Positions 15,951 to 24,634 of a stretch of 64,000 nt of DNA are shown here, piece after piece. The DNA is from Desemzia incerta (GTDB lineage: Bacteria; Bacillota; Bacilli; Lactobacillales; Carnobacteriaceae), in NCBI RefSeq assembly GCF_900115825.1, contig NZ_FOXW01000001.1, forward strand, positions 434,001 through 498,000. The letters are read 5' to 3'. The translations under genes were made by a program, and so were the position numbers. Every line of letters starts with the position of its first letter. Positions within the stretch are counted from its first letter, which is position 1. The notes beneath the pieces are model-generated. The model did no database searches. It saw only the letters and a list, made by a program, of their open reading frames with translations, and had not been told where the DNA came from.

Positions 15951-17228
15951 ATGGACAATGTATCGAATACGATTAGTTCAGGATTCAACTCGTTTGTTGA
16001 TTTCTTGCCTACGTTATTAGGCGCAATTGCTTTAGTCATAGTGGCATGGGTTTTAGCAGTACTAATTAGAAAAGGGGTCAAGCAAGGTCTTAAAATGGCC
16101 GGTTTTAATAGACACCTAGTTAAGTGGGGAGTAGCTCAAAATGAAGAGCAAGCTAATACTACTGTAGAATCAATTGGGAATGTTTTGTACTATCTTGTAT
16201 GGTTATTATTCTTACCAGCGATTCTAGGTATGTTAGGTTTAACAGCAGTAGCTCAACCTATTTCAAATATGTTTGACACTGCACTAAGCTTCATTCCAAC
16301 GTTAATTGGAGCTATCTTTATTTTGGTAATTGGTTACTTTGTAGCGAAGTTTGCTAAAAACCTTGTTTACAACTTAGCTTTATCTCTTAACTTAGATAAG
16401 TGGATGTCTAAATTAAGCGGATCATCAGACACACCAGATGCTACACCAACAGCATCTCAAAAAAATACGTTAGCCAAAGTATTGGCAAACTTAGTATTTG
16501 TAGTGATTTTGATTCCAATTGCTACAGCTGCTCTTGATGTGTTAGGTATTGAAAGCATTTCTAGACCAGTAATTGGTGTGTTAAATTCTATTCTTGCAGC
16601 TATACCTAATATCTTAGTTGCAGTGATTTTATTAGGTATCGGTATTTTCCTTGCTAAATTCATTGGTCAATTATTGGCTGATTTGTTACGCGGAACAGGA
16701 ATGAACAGCTTAACAAAATACTTGAATACAAATGGTAAAATGAACTTAGATTTAGCTAAGTTGACTGGACAAGTGGTTTCAGTAGTCATTGGTATTTTCT
16801 TCTTAGTAGAAGCCTTAAATGTTTTGAACTTAGAAGTTCTGAATACAATCGGTGGAGCGATCATTGCTTACTTGCCGCTAGTTATTAGTGCGTTAGTTAT
16901 TCTAGGTCTTGGAATCATCGGAGGAACGTTGTTAGGAAACTTCATCTCAACGTCAACGAAGAGTGAATTCTTTGGAGAAGCAGTGAAATACATCTTAATC
17001 GTTTTCTCAATCTTCATGGCTTTAGATCAATTACAGTTTGCGACAAACATTGTTAATACTGCATTCATGTTTATCATGGGTGGTATTGCAGTTGCCTTTG
17101 CTATTGCTTTTGGTATCGGTGGACGCGATGTTGCAAAACGTACTCTTGAAAAAGCAGGAAATAAAGTAGAAAAAGAATCAAACAAAACATCCGATTCTTC
17201 AAACGACTTTACTCCTCCAACAATGTAA
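15951..17228 (+). CDS. Small-conductance mechanosensitive-channel-like protein (TM-helix repeat)
   Basis: A 425-residue membrane protein. The start is the ATG behind GGAGAG; the frame opens 12 codons earlier without a ribosome site. Three repeats of a conserved pair of helices can be seen: FNSFVDFLPTLLGAIALVIVAWVLA, FIPTLIGAIFILVIGYFVAKF and AIPNILVAVILLGIGIFLAKF, followed by LPLVISALVILGLGIIGGTLLG. This is the conserved-TM-helix (CmpX-like) family linked to mechanosensitive channels, and the C-terminus ends in a short Lys/Ser-rich tail. It probably acts in osmotic or membrane-stress release, in keeping with the betaine and ectoine importers in the window. It is followed by its own terminator. 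Confidence 0.8.
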   Translation: MDNVSNTISSGFNSFVDFLPTLLGAIALVIVAWVLAVLIRKGVKQGLKMAGFNRHLVKWGVAQNEEQANTTVESIGNVLYYLVWLLFLPAILGMLGLTAVAQPISNMFDTALSFIPTLIGAIFILVIGYFVAKFAKNLVYNLALSLNLDKWMSKLSGSSDTPDATPTASQKNTLAKVLANLVFVVILIPIATAALDVLGIESISRPVIGVLNSILAAIPNILVAVILLGIGIFLAKFIGQLLADLLRGTGMNSLTKYLNTNGKMNLDLAKLTGQVVSVVIGIFFLVEALNVLNLEVLNTIGGAIIAYLPLVISALVILGLGIIGGTLLGNFISTSTKSEFFGEAVKYILIVFSIFMALDQLQFATNIVNTAFMFIMGGIAVAFAIAFGIGGRDVAKRTLEKAGNKVEKESNKTSDSSNDFTPPTM

Positions 17229-17236
17229 TCAAAAAT

Positions 17237-17279
17237 AAAACAAAGAAGTCTGGCTCTTGAGCCAGACTTCTTTTGTTTT
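17237..17279. terminator. Intrinsic terminator after the channel gene
   Basis: AAACAAAGAAGTCTGGCTC pairs with GAGCCAGACTTCTTTTGTTT around a two-base loop. Confidence 0.92.
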
Positions 17280-17410
17280 AAAGACTTAAAGAAGATTCAC
17301 AAAGCAAATACATACAGGTTTCTCCATTTTATTTATACTTTCAGGTATGGTACAATACTAGATAGATTGTTTGTACTATACAACTTTATAGGAAAGGAAG
17401 TGGATGTTAT

Positions 17411-18889
17411 TTGAACCCATTAACAGATAAACTTAAAGAAGTGTTAGTGTCAGTGATGCCAATCGTAGCTATGGTGTTGTTGCTAAACTTCACGATTGTA
17501 CCTTTAGAAGGAACGATATTGATGCGTTTTTTGCTTGGAGCTGGATTGATCGTTCTTGGATTAGCTATTTTCCTTTTAGGAACCGACATTGGAATCACTC
17601 CAATAGGAAACTATCTTGGTAAGGGAGTTACGCGAAGCAATAAAGTCTGGGTCGTTATAGTAGCTGGATTATTTCTAGGTTTTTTTATTTCGATTGCAGA
17701 ACCTGATTTGCATATATTAGCCAATCAGATCAACACTGTTACCGGCGGCGTGGTTCCTAGTTCTACTATTCTAGTATCTGTTTCTATTGGAATAGCCGTA
17801 ATGATGACGATCGGTATTTTACGGATTGTCTATAACGTACCGTTATTTAAATTATTAACAGGCGTTTATCTTTTTATCTTAGTTTTGTCTCTTTTTACTT
17901 CAAGTGAATTTTTAGCCATTTCGTTTGATGCTTCGGGTGCAACAACTGGTGCACTTACGGTGCCTTTTATGTTGTCTTTATCATCTGGGATATCCTCGTT
18001 GAAAAAAAATGGAAAAGCTTCAGAAAAAGATAGTTTTGGTTTAGTAGCTATTTCTTCATCGGGAGCTATTATAGCAGTGATGTTTTTAAATATCATTACT
18101 GGACAAAATGAATTGACCGGAGAATTGCCAGTTGATTTGAATCCGTCTGGAACGGTTTTAGAACCTTTTATTCATGAATTACCGATTATTTCACAAGAAA
18201 TCTTTATTGCTTTGCTCCCTATAGTATTAGTTTTCTTAGGCTATAATTTCTTTTCTTTACGCTTGAACAAGCGACCGTTAAGAAGAGTACTGAAAGGAAT
18301 TGTATACGTATTTGTAGGATTGGTCATCTTCTTAGTGGGAGTTAATGCAGGCTTCATGAATGTGGGGAGTGTGGTCGGATACCGTCTAGCAGGAATGGAA
18401 ATGTCCATTTATCTATTAGTTATTGCTTTTGTGCTAGGATTGGTAACGATTTTGGCTGAACCGGCTGTATATGTTTTGACTCATCAAATAGAACAAGTCA
18501 CCAACGGTTATGTTAAGAGAAAAGCTGTTTTGGGAGCATTATCTCTTGGAGTTGGGCTAGCCGTATTATTATCGGTTATCCGAATTATGGTTCCTGGTTT
18601 AGAGCTGTGGCATTATTTGTTGCCAGGATATATTATAGCAGTAGGGCTGATGTATATTGTGCCTAAAATGTTTATTGGAATGGCATTTGATGCCGGTGGT
18701 GTTGCCTCAGGTCCAATGACAGCCACTTTTATTTTAGCCTTTGTGCAAGGTGCTGCTCAGTCAATAGAAGGAGCCGACGTGATCCGTGATGGATTTGGAA
18801 TGATTGCTATGGTCGCTATGATGCCGATCATCACGTTGCAGTTGCTCGGTTTGATCTTTAAATTGAAATCAAAAAGAGAGGATCGTTAA
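17411..18889 (+). CDS. DUF1538 family membrane protein
   Basis: A 492-residue membrane protein built of two homologous halves. The first contains FLLGAGLIVLGLAIFLLGTDIGITPIG...AEPDLHILANQI and the second FVGLVIFLVGVNAGFMNVG...AEPAVYVLTHQIEQV, each followed by a GASGATTGAL or FDAGGVASGPMTATF re-entrant-like Gly-rich stretch. This duplicated AEP(D/A) plus FDAGG pattern defines DUF1538; function is unproven but an ion or small-molecule transporter is likely. It starts at TTG behind GGAAAGGAAG; the only nearby ATG is in another frame and hits a stop. The next gene, four bases downstream, encodes a tandem PII-like protein and is surely co-transcribed. Confidence 0.85.
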   Translation: MNPLTDKLKEVLVSVMPIVAMVLLLNFTIVPLEGTILMRFLLGAGLIVLGLAIFLLGTDIGITPIGNYLGKGVTRSNKVWVVIVAGLFLGFFISIAEPDLHILANQINTVTGGVVPSSTILVSVSIGIAVMMTIGILRIVYNVPLFKLLTGVYLFILVLSLFTSSEFLAISFDASGATTGALTVPFMLSLSSGISSLKKNGKASEKDSFGLVAISSSGAIIAVMFLNIITGQNELTGELPVDLNPSGTVLEPFIHELPIISQEIFIALLPIVLVFLGYNFFSLRLNKRPLRRVLKGIVYVFVGLVIFLVGVNAGFMNVGSVVGYRLAGMEMSIYLLVIAFVLGLVTILAEPAVYVLTHQIEQVTNGYVKRKAVLGALSLGVGLAVLLSVIRIMVPGLELWHYLLPGYIIAVGLMYIVPKMFIGMAFDAGGVASGPMTATFILAFVQGAAQSIEGADVIRDGFGMIAMVAMMPIITLQLLGLIFKLKSKREDR

Positions 18890-18892
18890 TCT

Positions 18893-19561
18893 ATGACAGA
18901 AAATCAGTCAGTAAAAGTAAATACCGATCTGCTCTGCCTTATTGTCAATGACGGTATGGGAAGTGAAGTCATCCGTATTGCTAAGAAGAATGGCAGCAGT
19001 GGCGGAACGGTTTTTTATGGTTCGGGTACCATCAATAACTCCCGGTTAAAAATGTTTGGTTTAGACAATATTCGAAAAGAAATTGTTCTAATGATTACTA
19101 ATGATGATCAAAGTGATGCTATTTTGAAAGTTCTTTCAGAAAAATTAAAGCTCGATCGCCCAAATCATGGAATAGCTTTTTCAATCTCGCTGTTGAATGT
19201 TCTTGGAAGACGAAACAGTACTTATGATCAAAATGCTCAAATCGGAGAGGATGACAGTGTAATGCACCAAGCCATTTTTGTTATTGTGGAACGCGGAAAA
19301 GCGGAAGACGTTATCGACGCAGCTGTAGAAGCCGGTTCTCAAGGAGGAACCATCATCAGTGCACGTGGTTCAGGAGTAAATGAGACCAGTCGTTTGTTCG
19401 GAATGGATATCGAACCTGAAAAAGAAATCGTGTTGATTTTATCAGACAAAGATAAAGTGGATCCAATCGTGGCTTCTATTAGTCATGCAACGAAAATTGA
19501 AAAACCTGGTAATGGTATTATTTTTACTATTGATGTGAAAAATACTAAAGGATTATTTTAA
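18893..19561 (+). CDS. Tandem PII-like signal protein, partner of the DUF1538 transporter
   Basis: A 222-residue cytoplasmic protein with two PII-like (ferredoxin-fold) repeats. Repeat one: LLCLIVNDGMGSEVIRIAKKNGSSGGTVFYGSG...FGLDNIRKEIVLMITNDD. Repeat two: AIFVIVERGKAEDVIDAAVEAGSQGGTIISARGSG...FGMDIEPEKEIVLILSDKD. GxGGT(V/I) followed by (Y/A)GSG is the nucleotide-binding B-loop type seen in GlnB. The canonical T-loop tyrosine of GlnB is not obvious. PII proteins usually gate a transporter encoded beside them (as GlnK with AmtB), so this one probably senses a nucleotide and controls the DUF1538 protein. The GAGAGG site lies at the end of the upstream gene. A strong terminator follows. Confidence 0.8.
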   Translation: MTENQSVKVNTDLLCLIVNDGMGSEVIRIAKKNGSSGGTVFYGSGTINNSRLKMFGLDNIRKEIVLMITNDDQSDAILKVLSEKLKLDRPNHGIAFSISLLNVLGRRNSTYDQNAQIGEDDSVMHQAIFVIVERGKAEDVIDAAVEAGSQGGTIISARGSGVNETSRLFGMDIEPEKEIVLILSDKDKVDPIVASISHATKIEKPGNGIIFTIDVKNTKGLF

Positions 19562-19585
19562 TTCAGTTTTTACTTAATAGTGTAT

Positions 19586-19641
19586 AAAAACAACAGTTCT
19601 GGAATGTTTGCAAAGAAACTATTCAGAACTGTTGTTTTTTT
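19586..19641 (+). terminator. Intrinsic terminator after the DUF1538/PII-like pair
   Basis: AAAAACAACAGTTCTGGAAT pairs with ATTCAGAACTGTTGTTTTTT with one mismatch. Confidence 0.92.
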
Positions 19642-19644
19642 GTT

Positions 19645-19673
19645 TTGACTTTTTGTAAGTGCTTCCTTAAAAT
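19645..19673 (+). promoter_or_regulatory. Promoter of the HTH-PfkB gene
   Basis: TTGACT, a 17-bp spacer and TAAAAT lie 54-82 bp before the start. Confidence 0.6.
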
Positions 19674-19726
19674 TAAGTAAGATAAACTGGGTTAAAGAGA
19701 AAGATGTTGGATTGGGAGGAAGTTAG

Positions 19727-20848
19727 ATGGCTTTAAATAAAAATGAGCGAAAAGTTTTAGATGTGATTCGGCAAGATCCTTACGTATCACAGCAAGATCT
19801 TGCAGATGCAGTAGAGTTATCCCGGTCTGCAGTTGCAAATATCATTTCAAACTTAGTTAGAAAAGGTTATTTGTTAGGAAAAGCATACATCGTAAATGAA
19901 GAACGTCCTATCGTATGTATTGGTGCAGCGAATATTGACAATCGGTACATTGTACAAGATGACTTGATTGCAAATACTTCGCATAATATAAAAGCTGCTT
20001 CTTCTTTAGGCGGAGGCGCACGAAACGTGGCAGAAAACTTAGGACGACTAAGTGAACATGTGAAATTAATTTCGGTGGTCGGTAATGATGATGACTGGAG
20101 AAGAATCAAAAGCCATTCAAAACATTTCATTGATTTAACAAGCGTTTCTGTATTGGAAGAAAAAACAACGGGCAACTTTATTGAAATCATCAATAAAGAG
20201 CAAGAAATGTTGGTGGGTTTAGCTGATATGTCCATTTATGAATGTCTTACTCCTAAATTGATCAATAAATACCTGAATGTTATTCAACGAGCTAAATGTA
20301 TTGTAGTGGACTCTAACTGTCCTAAAGAAACTATTGAATTTTTATTAGCATTTACAAAACGATATAATATTAAATTAGTGTTATTGACCGTTTCTGTACA
20401 ACAAATGAAAAACTTACCTCATCGTTTGGATGGAGCTACTATGATCACGAAACACAATGAATTAGAAGCTTTGTTTAAGCGTCCGGTTCAAACAAATGCA
20501 GATTTGAAAGAAATGGTGTCGTTATTCTTACAAAGAGGTTTTAAAGAAGTCCTCATCTCTAAAGATAGTGAAAAAATCATATACGGAAATAAGAATCATA
20601 TGAGGATATTTGAAAATCCTTATCCTCATAACCAGAAATACGATTGGGGGCAAAATGAAGCAATGTGTGCGGGGATGCTTTACGCCGAATTCCATCCTGA
20701 TTTTTGTGAAGACATTGTTTTGGCGGGTGTAGTCAATGCCTTTAGAACGCTAGAATGTTTAGAAATCGTTCGACCTAGTTTAACTAATGATAAATTACAA
20801 AACGATATAGAAGAAAATAGGATTCCTATAACGGAAATCAAGTTTTAG
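19727..20848 (+). CDS. HTH-PfkB family protein with a degraded kinase motif
   Basis: A 373-residue protein. Residues 1-60 form a winged HTH (NERKVLDVIRQDPYVSQQDLADAVELSRSAVANIISNLVRKGYL). A PfkB/ribokinase-like fold follows: VCIGAANIDNRYIV, SLGGGARNVAENLGRLSEHVKLISVVGND, then TGNFIEIINKEQEMLVGLADMSIYE. This layout is that of PsuK/YeiI-type sugar or nucleoside kinases. The C-terminal signature, normally DTTGAGDAF with a catalytic Asp, reads YDWGQNEAM (about residues 305-312): the Gly-Ala-Gly anion hole is lost and the Asp is replaced by Glu. Catalysis is therefore doubtful, and the protein may be a ligand-sensing transcription regulator. The promoter is clear and the start ATG follows GGGAGGAAG. 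Confidence 0.8.
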   Translation: MALNKNERKVLDVIRQDPYVSQQDLADAVELSRSAVANIISNLVRKGYLLGKAYIVNEERPIVCIGAANIDNRYIVQDDLIANTSHNIKAASSLGGGARNVAENLGRLSEHVKLISVVGNDDDWRRIKSHSKHFIDLTSVSVLEEKTTGNFIEIINKEQEMLVGLADMSIYECLTPKLINKYLNVIQRAKCIVVDSNCPKETIEFLLAFTKRYNIKLVLLTVSVQQMKNLPHRLDGATMITKHNELEALFKRPVQTNADLKEMVSLFLQRGFKEVLISKDSEKIIYGNKNHMRIFENPYPHNQKYDWGQNEAMCAGMLYAEFHPDFCEDIVLAGVVNAFRTLECLEIVRPSLTNDKLQNDIEENRIPITEIKF

Positions 20849-20929
20849 TTTTGCTCACATTAGTGCTGGTTCAAATTGCAAACGTGTGTTATCTTTGAGT
20901 CAACAAAAAATGAATGTGAGGAAAAAGCA

Positions 20930-21430
20930 ATGAAGTATATCAAATACATTGGAAACAGTTTATTAACTATTGTGATTGTCCTTTTCGCAGTAACCGCTGC
21001 AGTCAGTTTTTTTTCAGGACCTAAAGATGAAGGTTTATTTGGTTATAAAGGGTATACAGTCGTAAGCGGAAGTATGGAGCCTGTTTTTTCGACAGGAGAT
21101 TTTATCTTTGTCAAAATGACTCCATTTGAAAATGTGGAAGCTGAAGACATTGTTACATTTGTCAGTGATGAGGAAATCGTGACACATAGAGCTATAGAGG
21201 TCAATGAAGAAGGGCTGATCACTCAAGGAGATGCTAATAACATCCCTGATCAAGCTGCAGTAACAGCAGATACTTATATTGGAGAATTGGCGTTGATTGT
21301 ACCTTATTTTGGTTATGTCGTAGTTGCAACGCAACAACCATTAGTTTTAGGCGGGTTAGTAGTATTGTTGGGGATCTATTACATTCTTACTTATGTTGAT
21401 GTAGCGAAAAAAGACAAGCAAAAAGTCTGA
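20930..21430 (+). CDS. sipW: Signal peptidase I, SipW type
   Basis: A 166-residue membrane protease. The start chosen is the ATG after GTGAGGAAAAAG; upstream codons look non-coding. A membrane helix at about residues 8-28 is followed by YTVVSGSMEPVFSTGDFIFVKM, holding the nucleophile Ser of SGSMEP (about residue 46). The second box reads VTHRAIEVNEEGLITQGDANNIPD: His (about residue 86) stands where bacterial enzymes have Lys, the mark of the ER/SipW subclass, and GDANN is the family's third box. A C-terminal membrane helix completes it. SipW processes TasA-type precursors, and two such precursors follow within 4 kb, so this is a dedicated peptidase. Confidence 0.92.
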   Translation: MKYIKYIGNSLLTIVIVLFAVTAAVSFFSGPKDEGLFGYKGYTVVSGSMEPVFSTGDFIFVKMTPFENVEAEDIVTFVSDEEIVTHRAIEVNEEGLITQGDANNIPDQAAVTADTYIGELALIVPYFGYVVVATQQPLVLGGLVVLLGIYYILTYVDVAKKDKQKV

Positions 21431-21484
21431 TATCTGTTAATTTTATTTAAATTGTCATATTTTGTTCACAATCAATAATTATGC

Positions 21485-21539
21485 AAAAAAGAAGCAAATG
21501 CTTGAATAGAAACTTATTCTAGCGATTGCTTCTTTTTTA
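21485..21539 (+). terminator. Intrinsic terminator after sipW
   Basis: AAAAAAGAAGCAA pairs with TTGCTTCTTTTTT across a long loop. Confidence 0.75.
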
Positions 21540-21759
21540 TGGTAAAAATTTGCATAAATTAACTAAAAAAAATTTAAAAATGATAAAAGTATTAAAATCA
21601 AAAAAATAAATCATGTAATTATACGAATAAAAATATACCGGTTATTTAACTAGACGATAAAACACTTTGAATTCAAAGTATTTGTCATTAACGAAAATTG
21701 TATTAAAATCCTAAATTTGAATAAAAAAATAGGACAAAAGTTTAGATTATCGTGAAAAT

Positions 21760-21914
21760 AATATTCAATTATTTTTTAATGATGAATATCTTTTGATATA
21801 TAAGTATTTCGAAGTTAAAATCACTCATAAAACGTAATGTATTTTAATAAATATCTAAACATAATTTTATTGCTCGAATTAGTATTAAATAAAATGAATA
21901 TTCAGTTATTTTTT
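21760..21914 (+). repeat. Pair of 18-bp direct repeats upstream of the tasA-like gene
   Basis: AATATTCAATTATTTTTT (21760-21777) and AATATTCAGTTATTTTTT (21897-21914) differ at one base. They lie 137 bp apart in the 550-bp, very AT-rich gap between sipW and the tasA-like gene. The second copy ends in the -35 hexamer, so it may bind a regulator. Apart from these, a terminator and the promoter, I see nothing else in the gap. Confidence 0.5.
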
Positions 21915-21941
21915 GACTTTAAAAAACAAGATGGATATATT
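21913..21941 (+). promoter_or_regulatory. Promoter of the tasA-like gene
   Basis: TTGACT (21913-21918), a 17-bp spacer, and TATATT (21936-21941), about 50 bp before the start. Confidence 0.75.
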
Positions 21942-21991
21942 GAAAAATGGAAAGAGAACAAATATAGACCAAAATGGAGGAATAATTAGAA

Positions 21992-22609
21992 ATGAAAAAT
22001 ATCAAAAAGTTTTATCCGCTGATCGTCGGTTTAGTATTGTTAATTAGTGTAGCTGCTTATGGAACCCGTGCTTACTTCTCGGATTCAACTAGTGAAGATG
22101 CTGGGATTAATCTTACTTTGGGCAATGTAGATATCACTGCCAGATCAGGAGACTGGATATATATTCCTGATGTAGAAAATGAACAATTAACTGCTTCAGG
22201 AACTACATCAATAGGTGAAACTATTAAAGATAAAAATAATTTTGGTAAAGAGGATAATATAGCAAAAGGTGTTGTTTTAAAAAATGCTCGACCTGGAGAT
22301 GCCTTTAAAAAAACATTTACTTTTGAGAATACTGGCTCTTTAGATCAAGTCTTAACTTTTGACTCTAAGGATAATAAAACTGACGGCATTTTTGTTGTGA
22401 GCTGGGAAAAAACTGGTCTTGATGAAAGTGAAAGTATTATTTTAGCTCCAAAAGAAGAATTTACAGCAACAATGACAGTTACTGTAGATTTGACTAATGC
22501 TGAACAAGAATATAATGAAGTAACTGCTAAACATGTTGATTCTAATAACTTTGTTGGAAAAACTGTAGAAGTTAAGACTAAACAAACGAACGTTACAGCT
22601 GCTGAATAA
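21992..22609 (+). CDS. tasA: TasA/camelysin-family surface protein
   Basis: A 205-residue secreted protein. A Lys-rich start and a hydrophobic core lead to GTRAYFSDSTSEDAG (about residues 23-37), the SipW-type processing region with the AYFSDS motif shared by TasA, TapA and camelysin. The mature part is a beta-sandwich with LTLGNVDITA, KGVVLKNARPGDAFKKTFTFENTGSLDQVLTF and ATMTVTVDL, as in TasA-domain (M73) proteins. In Bacillus TasA forms biofilm fibres. The gene has a strong promoter and follows sipW. The symbol is used for family likeness; at 205 residues it is shorter than the 261 of Bacillus TasA. ATG follows GGAGG. Confidence 0.85.
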   Translation: MKNIKKFYPLIVGLVLLISVAAYGTRAYFSDSTSEDAGINLTLGNVDITARSGDWIYIPDVENEQLTASGTTSIGETIKDKNNFGKEDNIAKGVVLKNARPGDAFKKTFTFENTGSLDQVLTFDSKDNKTDGIFVVSWEKTGLDESESIILAPKEEFTATMTVTVDLTNAEQEYNEVTAKHVDSNNFVGKTVEVKTKQTNVTAAE

Positions 22610-22648
22610 TAATTATATTCAAAGTTTATAAAATAATTAAATGCGCTA

Positions 22649-22690
22649 ATAAGATTACCCTTTAGTTATTTACCTGGAGGGTAATCTTAT
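22649..22690 (+). promoter_or_regulatory. 13-bp perfect stem-loop between the two surface-protein genes
   Basis: ATAAGATTACCCT (22649-22661) pairs exactly with AGGGTAATCTTAT (22678-22690) around 16 nt. There is no T-run, so it is not a standard terminator. It ends about 18 bases before the ribosome site of the next gene. It could stabilise the tasA-like message or lower translation of the second gene. Confidence 0.65.
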
Positions 22691-22724
22691 GGGTTGTTTG
22701 AATCTTAAAGGAGGGTACTTTCAA

Positions 22725-24575
22725 TTGGATAAAAGAATCAAAATTAAACTATATCTCACAATTCTTTTGGTGCTTTTGTGCATTTTGTTAGTACCTAATG
22801 CTAAGGTATACGCTTATTTTTCTGATGATATTTCTGAAGATTCAGGAATCGAATTGACGTTAGGCTCGATAGATTTAAAAGTTAAAGAAAAAAGCAATCG
22901 AGTAGTGAACTTAGAAACTGGACAAAATAAAATTCAATTAGAAGAAACTATTCAAAATGAAGGAACTCTTACTGGCAAAATAGCGTATAGAATTCTATTT
23001 AAAAATATTAATAGTAATAAAGTTTCTTTCCAAAGTGAATATAAAATGTTAACTGATGGGTCTAGTAATAACTCATTGATGATAGAACCAAATGAATCTA
23101 AAGTAGTTTCTGTTGAAGTAGATATCACATCAATACAAAGTCAAATTGAACATACTGAAGTACAAATTGAGTTTGTATTATTCCAAACCAATGGGACTAT
23201 AGAGAAGCCTTTATTTCATGATAACGAAGCTGTTTTTTATAGCTTAAAACTAACTGAGGATCCCTTTTGGAACAATAATGATGTAGATACAGTTGGCAAT
23301 TATAAAATTGCTATAGAAAAACCAAATACCTTTTATTTTATAAAAAATGATAAAAAACATTTAGGAATGAACGTTGGGATTATATATATAGAAAGTAAGC
23401 ATAGTGTAAAAAAATGGGAAAATGTAATAAATTTTTCGAGTTCTCCCCATTTTAGTATTAGTAGGATTGATACTGATGCTAACAATACTAGAGCTAAGAT
23501 ATATTTTTATTTGGATAGACCAACTACTACTGATTTAAATAAAGTATTTTATACAAATAAGAGTTCAATTCATATAGGTGGATCTAAGAAAGAATTTGAA
23601 TACAGTGCAAATCTCATATTTTTAAGTAGTGACTTATTTAACTCTAGTGCGCTTTCTATTGAAGAATCTGCAATTAATATTGGAAGTTCTGCTAATGAAA
23701 GAATTTCATTGCAATACATGACTAAAAGCGATGATGGATTTAAAAGAAATGACTTGAAATTTGATTCAGTTTATTTACTCAGTGCTGTTATTAAAAGACC
23801 TCTATGGTGGGACGAACCTCTAGAGGTGCTTGATAATAAAATTAGCTTAGATGTAAATGGTTTTATTAAACTTATAGAAGCTATTACCAGTGGAAACATT
23901 TATAAGTTAGAAGCTAAGCTTTCTCATCCTAAAGAAAACAATATTATAATTTCTAGATATTTAACCTATAAAGTAGTAAGTGAAACGAGATCTGTTAAGT
24001 CTGATGGTGCATCTAACTTAAGTATAGATAATTCTAAAAATTATTCATCAAATGAAAATAAAGTAAGTAAAAGATATGTGGCTCCTAAAAATGAGTATAA
24101 GACTGATAAGAGTTCTTTTGATGAACAAAATAAAAAAATAGAAAAAGTAAAACCAGATTCTAAAGTAGTCGCTGTTCCTGAATCAGAAGAAAATAGAGCG
24201 CCAGAAAACCAAATAAAATCACCCGAAAAACAGACAGATAAACCTAAAGAACAAATCAATGAATTGGATGAATTCAGACTTCCTACAGATGAACAATTTA
24301 AGTACATGGAACTGATATTTAATGAAAAAAGTTATTACATTGGACTCACACAAGACCAGATTAATTGGATTATGAAATACAAAACTATACAAGAATTTTC
24401 TGATCAACTGACTGGAGAAAATCAAGCACTTTACGTAAAATACGATAAAATTGTAGGAATTGATAATATTGAACAATATATCTATCAACTAGCAGAAGAA
24501 AAACAACTGGATTTTGAAATCGTAGTGGAAGATATACCAGAGCGAGATATCTTACAAATTAAATTCACAAGATAA
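22725..24575 (+). CDS. Large secreted protein with a SipW/TasA-type N-terminus
   Basis: A 616-residue protein starting at TTG, eight bases after AAAGGAGGG; the longer frame from ATG runs through the preceding stem-loop. A signal helix is followed by KVYAYFSDDISEDSGIELTLGSIDLKVKEKSNRVVNLETG, the same processing motif and first strands as the TasA-like protein upstream. Residues from about 90 to 430 are beta-rich and not recognised. Residues 440-540 are a Lys/Glu/Pro/Ser-rich low-complexity linker. The last 90 residues form a folded domain (LPTDEQFKYMELIFNEKSYYIGLTQDQINWIMKY). There is no LPXTG or membrane anchor. It probably joins the fibres of the smaller protein, as TapA does in Bacillus, but is unrelated to TapA beyond the N-terminus. 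Confidence 0.75.
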   Translation: MDKRIKIKLYLTILLVLLCILLVPNAKVYAYFSDDISEDSGIELTLGSIDLKVKEKSNRVVNLETGQNKIQLEETIQNEGTLTGKIAYRILFKNINSNKVSFQSEYKMLTDGSSNNSLMIEPNESKVVSVEVDITSIQSQIEHTEVQIEFVLFQTNGTIEKPLFHDNEAVFYSLKLTEDPFWNNNDVDTVGNYKIAIEKPNTFYFIKNDKKHLGMNVGIIYIESKHSVKKWENVINFSSSPHFSISRIDTDANNTRAKIYFYLDRPTTTDLNKVFYTNKSSIHIGGSKKEFEYSANLIFLSSDLFNSSALSIEESAINIGSSANERISLQYMTKSDDGFKRNDLKFDSVYLLSAVIKRPLWWDEPLEVLDNKISLDVNGFIKLIEAITSGNIYKLEAKLSHPKENNIIISRYLTYKVVSETRSVKSDGASNLSIDNSKNYSSNENKVSKRYVAPKNEYKTDKSSFDEQNKKIEKVKPDSKVVAVPESEENRAPENQIKSPEKQTDKPKEQINELDEFRLPTDEQFKYMELIFNEKSYYIGLTQDQINWIMKYKTIQEFSDQLTGENQALYVKYDKIVGIDNIEQYIYQLAEEKQLDFEIVVEDIPERDILQIKFTR

Positions 24576-24634
24576 AAGTAAATTATTTGTGAGGGATTGA
24601 CGAAAGATACACATTTCGCTGCTATACTAGAAAC

